A DNA stretch of 8,359 nt, from positions 1 to 8,359 of the forward strand of contig JAZSLY010000135.1 of the NCBI GenBank assembly GCA_045535585.1, given 5' to 3'. The position numbers and the translations under genes were made by a program. Under the pieces are notes generated by a model. That model was not told where the DNA came from. It searched no databases and saw only the letters and a program-made list of their open reading frames with translations. Within the stretch, counting starts at the first letter, position 1. Each line of letters opens with the position of its first letter. Source of the stretch: RGIG6353 sp045535585 (GTDB taxonomy: Bacteria; Bacillota; Clostridia; Oscillospirales; SIG627). Shown piece by piece: positions 1-5,051 of the stretch.

Positions 1-1
1 C

Positions 2-232
2 AGAGAAGATATGACTCCGCCCGACTTTGTGGGGAAAAAGTTTGACTTTGAAAGAAACGAAGACGGCACGGTGACGCTTCCCGACGGAACGGTTGTAGAC
101 CCTTCAAAAATGGAGGGACGTGGTGACAGGCGTCCCGAAAAGGATTTTCAAGGCGAGGTAAGCGTTGAGGTATCCGAAACTTTCACGATAAATGAAGGCG
201 AAAATTATTTTAACTCTATTAGACTATTGTAA
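2..232 (+). CDS. C-terminal end of an unrecognised protein (5' end outside window)
   Basis: The reading frame is open from the left edge (R-E-D before the first Met at 11-13) and ends at TAA 230-232. Only 10 bases precede that Met and none forms a ribosome binding site, so this is most likely the last ~76 residues of a longer protein. The visible part is acidic and hydrophilic, with DG-rich, beta-strand-like text (EDGTVTLPDGTVVDPSK), then a charged stretch (RGDRRPEKDFQGE) and a short hydrophobic end. There is no membrane segment and no motif I can assign to a family. It is convergent with the XRE gene on the other strand, and its stop codon overlaps the base of the shared terminator hairpin. 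That it is coding is supported by the clean stop followed directly by the terminator. Its function is unknown. Confidence 0.6.
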   Translation, partial: REDMTPPDFVGKKFDFERNEDGTVTLPDGTVVDPSKMEGRGDRRPEKDFQGEVSVEVSETFTINEGENYFNSIRLL

Positions 233-270
233 AAGAAGGCTCCACCTTTTTCAAGGTGGAGCCTTCTTTT
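231..270. terminator. Bidirectional intrinsic terminator
   Basis: This is a perfect 18-bp inverted repeat (231-248 with 253-270) around a 4-nt loop (TTTC). The stem is GC-rich in the middle (GGCTCCACC) and has A-rich and T-rich outer ends on either side, so a U-tract follows the hairpin on both strands. It lies between convergent genes. The TAA of the left gene (230-232) and the TAA of the XRE gene (271-269 on minus) both overlap the outermost stem pairs, so one element probably terminates both transcripts. Confidence 0.9.
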
Positions 271-664
271 AATCTTTATTATTTAATAAGTATATACCAA
301 CAGAGGTGAGACCGATGCCAAGCATTGTAAAGCCCGATTTTAAGTCAATTTCACCGAGAAGCGCCGTGACAGCCACAGCAATTCCCAATGCAACAGGGAG
401 TGCTTTTGTTGTAATATTCATTAAGTATCCTGCGCCCTTATGACCGCTTGTGCATTGTGTTTTAGCATTCATCAGCTCCTCTACAGAAATGCCAAGGATT
501 TCAGCTATCTTGGGAATGCTCTGCGTATCGGGACAAGCAATATCTCTCTCCCATTTTGACACGGCTTTATCAGTAATATTCAGTTTGTCGGCAAGCTCCT
601 TTTGTGTCATTCCCTTTTCACGACGGAGGGTGCAGATTATCTCACCCATAGTTCTGTTTCCCAT
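269..664 (-). CDS. XRE-family HTH regulator with two C-terminal membrane helices
   Basis: 131 aa. Residues ~6-66 are a Cro/CI-type helix-turn-helix: LRREKGMTQKELADKLNIT, then the recognition-helix text DKAVSKWERD, then IPKIAEILGISVEELM. A polar linker (~67-86) follows. Two hydrophobic stretches (~87-104 and ~109-127) end in NNKD and read as a membrane hairpin, so the DNA-binding domain would be tethered at the inner face of the membrane. The start at 664 is preferred over Met6 because AAAGGAGA (673-680) lies 8-9 nt upstream. The gene has its own promoter (696-724), and a triple AGTAAACCG motif overlaps that promoter, which suggests autoregulation. The HTH assignment is firm. The membrane topology is inferred from hydrophobicity, and the target genes and signal are unknown. 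Confidence 0.88.
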   Translation of the reverse strand: MGNRTMGEIICTLRREKGMTQKELADKLNITDKAVSKWERDIACPDTQSIPKIAEILGISVEELMNAKTQCTSGHKGAGYLMNITTKALPVALGIAVAVTALLGEIDLKSGFTMLGIGLTSVGIYLLNNKD

Positions 665-695
665 TTGATTTATCTCCTTTCAATTTGGTAATTAG

Positions 696-724
696 ATTAT
701 AGTACGGATTCTCAAAGAAGTAAA
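696..724 (-). promoter_or_regulatory. Predicted promoter of the membrane XRE gene
   Basis: On the minus strand, TTTACT (719-724) and a perfect TATAAT (696-701) are separated by 17 bp. Transcription would start near 689, giving a leader of about 25 nt that contains the AAAGGAGA ribosome binding site. The -35 matches four of six consensus bases and lies inside one copy of the AGTAAACCG repeat. Confidence 0.65.
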
Positions 725-762
725 CCGAAGAGAAGTAGAGTTTAGTAAACCGTCGGTTTACT
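719..762. promoter_or_regulatory. Candidate operator: three AGTAAACCG half-sites
   Basis: AGTAAACCG occurs at 719-727 and 744-752, and in inverted form (CGGTTTACT) at 754-762. The last two form a 19-bp palindrome with a single central base (753). The first copy sits 25 bp away and covers the -35 of the XRE gene. Weaker outer symmetry, AGAGT at 737-741 and ACTCT at 766-770, flanks the palindrome. The one-base centre and lack of a U-tract argue against a terminator. A dimer of the adjacent XRE protein is the most economical binder; this is inferred from position and symmetry. Confidence 0.6.
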
Positions 763-763
763 T

Positions 764-973
764 TTACTCTTTCACAAATTCGAGGACGTCCCCTACCTCA
801 CATTCAAGCACCTCGCAGATAGCGGCAAGGGTTGAAAAGCGCATTGCCGTGACCTTGTTGTTCTTGATTTTAGAAAGGTTTACGTTGGAAATGCCAACCC
901 GTTCAGCAAGGTCGTTGAGAGAAATTTTTCTCTCAACCATTACCCTATCGAGTCTTAAAACGATTTTTCCCAT
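764..973 (-). CDS. Small Cro/CI-type transcriptional regulator (YozG-like)
   Basis: 69 aa, a stand-alone helix-turn-helix of the short XRE type. Residues ~5-66 contain LDRVMVERKISLNDLAERVGIS, then the recognition-helix region NVNLSKIKNNKV, then a helix with the family's usual ending (LAAICEVLECEVGDVLEF). Length and layout match the small regulators (YozG-like, HTH_26-type) that travel with DUF2975 membrane proteins, and a DUF2975 gene lies directly upstream. AAGGAGG (978-984) precedes the start and overlaps the stop of the DUF2975 gene, leaving a 9-nt gap, so the two are probably translated together from one mRNA. It probably represses its own operon through the tandem element at 1581-1620. 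The signal sensed is unknown. Confidence 0.9.
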   Translation of the reverse strand: MGKIVLRLDRVMVERKISLNDLAERVGISNVNLSKIKNNKVTAMRFSTLAAICEVLECEVGDVLEFVKE

Positions 974-982
974 TACGCCTCC

Positions 983-1537
983 TTAAAGAAGTCCGTCAAC
1001 GTCGTTTTCAAGGTCTGCGCCGTGAACGAAATACTGTGTCAGGCACAAAACGATGATTCCCATAAGTATTCCACCGGTATTGATGCTGATTTCGGCGCTT
1101 TCAACGCCTAAAACGAGACGAATGACAATGCTCATTATAAATTCTACTATGGGTATAGCAATTGAGAAAATGCCGATTTCCTTCATCATACGGGCATTGT
1201 CCTTATTAAATGGAGTCTTGTCGGAGCGCTTGAAGATAAGGTTAAGATTACGGAAAACCATAGCCATAAGTGCGAGAACAATAATAGCACCGACTCCAAA
1301 GAGCGTAAACGTCGTCACATCAACCTGACCGTTGACAACTGGGGCGTTTACCTCGAAGCCGTAGACCTCAAGATTGGCGCCGCAGCATTCCTTTGCGTCG
1401 AAATCTACGAAATATTTGATAAAATCCCTCTTCACAACAGATGCAACCGTAGCGCCAAGCATAAGTGCCGTGCCTACCCAGTGGAAAACCTCTAAAATTT
1501 TGGTAATAACCATACCAAGTTTAAAAATACCTTTCAT
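983..1537 (-). CDS. DUF2975 family membrane protein
   Basis: 184 aa from the chosen start, with four predicted membrane helices (~10-34, ~78-98, ~121-141, ~153-171). Between helices 2 and 3 is the family-typical cytoplasmic text NLIFKRSDKTPFNKDNARMM, and the C-terminus GADLENDVDGLL is also characteristic of DUF2975. The loop between helices 1 and 2 carries a Cys pair (ECCGAN). An ATG 13 codons further upstream (1576) exists, but AGGAGGT at 1544-1550 lies 6 nt before the ATG at 1537, and the longer form would start within a few bases of the predicted -10. It is the first gene of a two-gene unit with the small XRE regulator. In known pairs of this type the membrane protein is thought to work with the regulator, but its biochemical role is undetermined. 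Confidence 0.88.
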   Translation of the reverse strand: MKGIFKLGMVITKILEVFHWVGTALMLGATVASVVKRDFIKYFVDFDAKECCGANLEVYGFEVNAPVVNGQVDVTTFTLFGVGAIIVLALMAMVFRNLNLIFKRSDKTPFNKDNARMMKEIGIFSIAIPIVEFIMSIVIRLVLGVESAEISINTGGILMGIIVLCLTQYFVHGADLENDVDGLL

Positions 1538-1543
1538 ATCTGT

Positions 1544-1550
1544 ACCTCCT
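1544..1550 (-). promoter_or_regulatory. Ribosome binding site that sets the DUF2975 start
   Basis: AGGAGGT on the minus strand, 6 nt before the ATG at 1537-1535. It fixes the start at the second in-frame Met rather than the upstream ATG at 1576. Confidence 0.85.
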
Positions 1551-1566
1551 ATCTTTCTACGATTTA

Positions 1567-1595
1567 ATTTTATCACACCTTTTAACGTTTGTCAA
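1567..1595 (-). promoter_or_regulatory. Near-consensus promoter of the DUF2975-XRE unit
   Basis: A perfect -35 TTGACA (1590-1595) and a -10 TAAAAT (1567-1572) are separated by exactly 17 bp on the minus strand. Initiation is expected around 1560, just before the AGGAGGT site. A promoter this close to consensus usually needs a repressor, and the repeat at 1581-1620 overlaps it. Confidence 0.8.
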
Positions 1596-1620
1596 TGATT
1601 TTTTATCGTTTGTCGATAAA
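1581..1620. promoter_or_regulatory. Candidate tandem operator upstream of the DUF2975-XRE unit
   Basis: 1602-1620 is a perfect inverted repeat, TTTATCG-TTTGT-CGATAAA. A second, degenerate copy at 1581-1599 (TTTAACG-TTTGT-CAATGAT) matches it at 15 of 19 positions in the same orientation, starting 21 bp away, about two helical turns. The degenerate copy covers the -35 hexamer and part of the spacer, and the perfect copy lies just upstream. This suits two dimers of the small XRE regulator bound on one face of the helix. Binding is inferred. Confidence 0.55.
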
Positions 1621-1634
1621 TGTTTATTGACTAA

Positions 1635-1676
1635 GATAAAATAGTCTGCAACAAAACAGTTGCAGACTATTTTATC
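1635..1676 (-). terminator. Terminator at the end of the CoA-metabolism operon
   Basis: A perfect 18-bp inverted repeat (1635-1652 with 1659-1676) encloses a 6-nt loop. It starts at the last bases of the second CoA-transferase gene, whose TGA stop (1677-1675) overlaps the stem base. On the minus strand the 3' arm ends in a T-rich stretch (ACTATTTTATC) rather than a clean U-run, so termination may be less sharp than at 231-270. It separates the metabolic operon from the DUF2975 promoter immediately downstream. Confidence 0.8.
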
Positions 1677-2895
1677 ATTCGTTTGTTTTTACAGCTCCGA
1701 CAGCTTTAAGTGACGAGATTTCATCGTCAGTCAGGTGTAGCAGATTTTTCAAAATATCCTCTGTGTGCTCCCCGAATTGCGGTGCAGGAGTTATGCTTGG
1801 AGTGTCAAGTCCGTGAAACTTGACGGGAATATTGATTACTGTGATATCGCCAACCTGTGATTGAGAGTAGTGAAGAAACATTTCCCTATGATCTTTAATA
1901 TGCTCGTCCTTAGTTACTTCGGGCACGTTATAGACCTGAGTGCAGGGAATTCCCGCTTCTCTTAAAGCCTTGCAAGCCTCATCCACACTTAAATTTGCAC
2001 TCCACTCGGAGATAGCAGAATTTACTGTCTCTCTGTTTTTTACACGTTTTGAGTGGGAATTATATTCTTCACTGAACGCCAATTCATCGTTGTGAAGGAC
2101 GTCCCTTGCAAGACGTGTAAACTCTGCTTCCCTGCCCACAGCAAGAACGAAATATCCGTCACGGGCGGCAAATGAGCCTGAAGGACACCATTCTCGGTAC
2201 TCGTTGCCTATTCTCTCGGGCAGAACGCCCGTGTGAAAATAGGTGATATATTCCATCATTAAAGCAGAAATCAGTGAATCGGTAAGACTTGTTTCGAGAG
2301 AGCATCCTTTTCCCGTCACATCCCTCTTGTGAATGGCGGCAAGAACTCCTATAACAAGATTCATACCAGCGATAATATCGGCAATAGACGTGCCAACCTT
2401 TACGGGAGGTGCGCCCTTCTCGCCGTTTAGCATCATCATTCCACTCATAGCCTGAGCTATAATATCGTATGCAGGCAGGTCGCGATAAGGACCGTACGTG
2501 CCGAAGCCCGAAAGGTTGCCGTAGATTATCTTTTCGTTTACTTCCTGCATTTTGGTGAAAGGAACGCCTAATTTTTCCAGAGTCCCCGGGCGAAAATTAT
2601 CTATTACCACGTCACATTTTTCTATAAGGCGCAGAAATACCCTTCTGCCCTCATCTTTTGAAAGGTCAAGGGAGATACTTTTTTTATTGTGATTAAGTGA
2701 GCAGAAACGAACACTGGTGCCGTTTTCTATCGGACCCGTCTGACGAGTCATATCTCCCTGTGTTTTTAAGTTTTCTACCTTTATAATCTCCGCGCCGAGA
2801 AGAGCAAGATAACGAGATGCAAATGGGCCCGACACCACGTGGGTAAGGTCCAGCACGCGTATTCCGTGAAGCGGGGAAAAGTTTGTTTCGGACAT
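1675..2895 (-). CDS. CaiB/BaiF family CoA-transferase (family III), copy 2
   Basis: 406 aa, usual family length. It should move CoA from an acyl-CoA donor to a carboxylic acid through aspartyl-anhydride and CoA-thioester intermediates on a conserved Asp. Seen in order: VLDLTHVVSGPFAS (~14-27), GAEIIKVEN (~34-42), NHNKKSISLDL (~68-78), VVIDNFRPG (~96-104), SGFGTYGPY (~129-137), AQAMSG (~147-152), and VGTSIADIIAG with the predicted catalytic Asp at ~173. The family's large domain and the C-terminal GEHTEDIL segment are intact. Start choice: AGAGGG (2905-2910) lies 9 nt before the ATG at 2895 but directly abuts the ATG at 2904, so the shorter form is preferred. It is the last gene of the operon, 19 nt after the dehydrogenase gene. 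It is clearly related to the other CaiB protein here and may be its heterodimer partner. The substrate is unknown. Confidence 0.93.
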   Translation of the reverse strand: MSETNFSPLHGIRVLDLTHVVSGPFASRYLALLGAEIIKVENLKTQGDMTRQTGPIENGTSVRFCSLNHNKKSISLDLSKDEGRRVFLRLIEKCDVVIDNFRPGTLEKLGVPFTKMQEVNEKIIYGNLSGFGTYGPYRDLPAYDIIAQAMSGMMMLNGEKGAPPVKVGTSIADIIAGMNLVIGVLAAIHKRDVTGKGCSLETSLTDSLISALMMEYITYFHTGVLPERIGNEYREWCPSGSFAARDGYFVLAVGREAEFTRLARDVLHNDELAFSEEYNSHSKRVKNRETVNSAISEWSANLSVDEACKALREAGIPCTQVYNVPEVTKDEHIKDHREMFLHYSQSQVGDITVINIPVKFHGLDTPSITPAPQFGEHTEDILKNLLHLTDDEISSLKAVGAVKTNE

Positions 2896-2904
2896 AAAAG
2901 ACAT

Positions 2905-2910
2905 CCCTCT
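2905..2910 (-). promoter_or_regulatory. Ribosome binding site that sets the second CoA-transferase start
   Basis: AGAGGG on the minus strand, 9 nt before the ATG at 2895-2893. The ATG at 2904-2902 is immediately next to it with no spacer, which makes the longer start unlikely. Confidence 0.65.
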
Positions 2911-2914
2911 CTTG

Positions 2915-3769
2915 TTATTCTTCGTAGTTATACCAGCCCTTGCCCGTTCTCTTACCGAACTCTCCTGCGTTAATATGGGCGAGAAGCTCTTCTGTGGGCT
3001 TAAATCTCTCTTCGCCCGTCATCTCGTAGAGAAGAGTCAGGCAGGTGTGAGTAAGCTCCAAATTTCCGTCCATCATCTCAAAAGGCCCCATAGGATAGTT
3101 CAGACCGAGCTTGACAGCGGTATCTATATCCTCAACAGATGCAACGCCCTCGTGTAATAGGCGCATAGCTTCGACCTGAAGCGCCTTATTAAGACGGTTT
3201 ACGATGAATCCGGGAACTTCCTTTCTAACAGCTACGGGTGTCTTACCGATTGTACAAGCTAAAGCCATAGCTATTGCAACGGTGTCCTCGGAGGTCTTTT
3301 CACCCTTGATGATTTCAAGGAGCTTCATTGCATAAACAGGGTTGAAATAATGCATACCGAGGAAGCGCTCCGGGTGCTTCATATCCTCGGCAAGCTTTGT
3401 AATAGGAATGTAGGAGGTATTCGTTCCAATGATTGCATCCTCGGGACAAATAGCTTCGATTTTAGCAAAAAGCTCTTTTTTAATCTTCGGATTTTCAAGA
3501 ACAGCCTCCATAATAAGCTGAGCGTCCTTCGTGCAGGAAAGCTCGTCGGTGGGAGTGAGGTTATTTAAAAGTGTGTCCTTTGCTTCCTCGGTCATTTTTC
3601 CGCGAGCAACCTGCTTTTCAAGTCCTGCTGCTATTTTGCTTTTTCCTGCCTCGGCAAGCTCTTTCGTTAAGTCCCACAGGGATACTTGGTATCCTGCGGC
3701 GGCGCAAACCTGAGCTATTCCGTTTCCCATTGTGCCTGCTCCGCAGACAACGATGTTTTTGATTTTCAT
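2915..3769 (-). CDS. 3-hydroxyacyl-CoA dehydrogenase (3-hydroxybutyryl-CoA dehydrogenase type)
   Basis: 284 aa, complete, and close in length to clostridial Hbd (282 aa). It interconverts 3-hydroxyacyl-CoA and 3-oxoacyl-CoA with NAD(H) in the cytoplasm. The N-terminal Rossmann domain has GAGTMG (10-15) and an acidic residue, Asp33, at the end of the second strand, which favours NAD over NADP. By alignment with Hbd from memory, the catalytic set is present: Ser119 (TNTS), His140 (GMHYFNP), Glu152 (KLLEIIKG) and Asn191 (PGFIVNR). The C-terminal domain ends in the family-typical GKRTGKGWYNY. Two places differ from common Hbd text: Tyr120 replaces the second Ser of NTSS, and MMDGNLELTH replaces the usual GDFIGLD region near the substrate pocket. 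AAGGAGA (3777-3783) precedes the start. An unusual acyl chain is possible. Confidence 0.93.
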   Translation of the reverse strand: MKIKNIVVCGAGTMGNGIAQVCAAAGYQVSLWDLTKELAEAGKSKIAAGLEKQVARGKMTEEAKDTLLNNLTPTDELSCTKDAQLIMEAVLENPKIKKELFAKIEAICPEDAIIGTNTSYIPITKLAEDMKHPERFLGMHYFNPVYAMKLLEIIKGEKTSEDTVAIAMALACTIGKTPVAVRKEVPGFIVNRLNKALQVEAMRLLHEGVASVEDIDTAVKLGLNYPMGPFEMMDGNLELTHTCLTLLYEMTGEERFKPTEELLAHINAGEFGKRTGKGWYNYEE

Positions 3770-3796
3770 AATTTTTTCTCCTTAAATAAAATTTTA

Positions 3797-5047
3797 TTAG
3801 CCCACGTCAAAGAAATGGGGCTTTGAGCTATATACACCGAATTTGTTTCTATAAAGAGCGATAACGAGATACTTACCATTTGGTAATTTTGCACCCCTTG
3901 GTATATCACCATTGTCATCGATTGGATAGCCCCAGTATTTCGCATACTTATCTGTCTTGACCACCCAACCTCTGAGCTCATCCTCGCCCTCGCAGAAGAA
4001 GGAAGGAACAACCTCGTCTCCTTCATTATAATTCTTCTTATCGGTTGTTACGGTTGCGTTTACAACGCAAAACTCTACCGCTTTACTTTCTTTCGCGCCC
4101 GAAACTGCCACCGCTTTATAGTAACCCACCTTGTCGGGAGTAAAGCTTACCTTACCCTCATCGACGACATACCTTGTTTTAACGCCGTTGTAGATAACGT
4201 CCACATCGGTAAACGTCGGGTCGAAAACAGAAAGCATAACCGTTTCCCCTTTTAAATAATTCGCCTTATTGCCATAGTCACTCATAATGATGGAGTTGAC
4301 GTCAGGTAAAGGCAAAATAGGGTCGTCAGATAGCTGCACAAAGGGGTCTGGCGAATAGGTAATGCCGTCGGTTTTAGAATATCTTAAAACCTCATAATTG
4401 TTTTTTAGCCAATATTCTCTAAACTCCGTTGGGGTGAACACCGTAGATATAACCCTCGGCGGAGTACTTTCGGTGACGGTGATATCAACAACGGATCCGC
4501 TCTCGTCACGGTTGATTCCCGTGATAATTGCAACGTGACGCTCTCTGTCAAGAATGATATCGCAGAGCTTGAGGTTTTCCAATGACTTGGAATCAACCTC
4601 GCTGATTCCGGGGAGAAAGGGCCATTGCTGGCAGTCGATATGAAACGGCATTTCAAAAACATAGCTGACAAACTCCGAACAAACTGTACCATAATAAGCC
4701 GAACTTAAAATATGCTTTCCGTGCAAACTGCGCGTATATAGCACGCTGTCAGGATTGGAAAGTGCGGTCATAAAGGTTTCAATAGAAACGTTTATACCCA
4801 CATACTTTTCATCGTATCTTGCTGCGGAATAGTTAGCTCCCGTTTGCGCCCTGAAGGCAGGCAAATGCCAGTTTACCCCTTCTCTGTCGTCCCAGCTTGG
4901 AATAAACGCGTTAGCACCCGGCATAGTTGCAGGAAAAGGACGAATGGGTGTCCATCTCAGTTCGCACAACTGCCTTGCTCTTTTTAGTGCGTTATTAATA
5001 CCCTCGGACTCGGGGAGGTCGGGGAAAATTTTGTTCATAACACTCAT
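3797..5047 (-). CDS. Papain-like cysteine-hydrolase-fold protein (NlpC/P60-type signature) with Ig-like C-terminal modules
   Basis: 416 aa; I do not recognise a named family. Residues ~80-200 carry a pattern typical of the NlpC/P60-papain superfamily: Cys123 at a helix start (YYGTVCSEFVSYVF), then a Gly/Asp-type turn and strand with His171 (LCDIILDRERHVAIITGI), then a strand with Glu193 (DITVTEST), a plausible Cys-His-Glu triad. The N-terminal ~80 residues are rich in Trp and Pro (ELRWTPIRPFPA). Residues ~250-330 and ~331-416 read as two beta-sandwich (Ig-like) modules, including GKVSFTPDKVGYYKAVAV. There is no signal peptide or membrane helix, so it looks cytoplasmic, unusual for cell-wall NlpC/P60 enzymes. 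It starts 4 nt after the upstream CoA-transferase stop with no good Shine-Dalgarno, implying translational coupling. The related LRAT group are acyltransferases, so an acyl-thioester role is conceivable but unproven. ATG 5038 is an alternative start. Confidence 0.7.
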   Translation of the reverse strand: MSVMNKIFPDLPESEGINNALKRARQLCELRWTPIRPFPATMPGANAFIPSWDDREGVNWHLPAFRAQTGANYSAARYDEKYVGINVSIETFMTALSNPDSVLYTRSLHGKHILSSAYYGTVCSEFVSYVFEMPFHIDCQQWPFLPGISEVDSKSLENLKLCDIILDRERHVAIITGINRDESGSVVDITVTESTPPRVISTVFTPTEFREYWLKNNYEVLRYSKTDGITYSPDPFVQLSDDPILPLPDVNSIIMSDYGNKANYLKGETVMLSVFDPTFTDVDVIYNGVKTRYVVDEGKVSFTPDKVGYYKAVAVSGAKESKAVEFCVVNATVTTDKKNYNEGDEVVPSFFCEGEDELRGWVVKTDKYAKYWGYPIDDNGDIPRGAKLPNGKYLVIALYRNKFGVYSSKPHFFDVG

Positions 5048-5051
5048 ATCT

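Noticed and set aside
744..762. Palindrome read as a terminator for the small XRE gene
   Set aside because: The arms meet around a single base, so the loop cannot form without opening pairs, and no U-run follows. An operator explains it better.
3785..3798. 14-bp palindrome AATAAAATTTTATT between the papain-like gene and the dehydrogenase gene
   Set aside because: Pure A/T, too weak for a terminator and expected by chance in an AT-rich spacer.
3766..4026. 86-residue minus-strand frame overlapping the end of the papain-like gene
   Set aside because: Out of frame with the papain-like protein, overlaps it almost completely, and its text looks random. The AAGGAGA inside it belongs to the dehydrogenase start.
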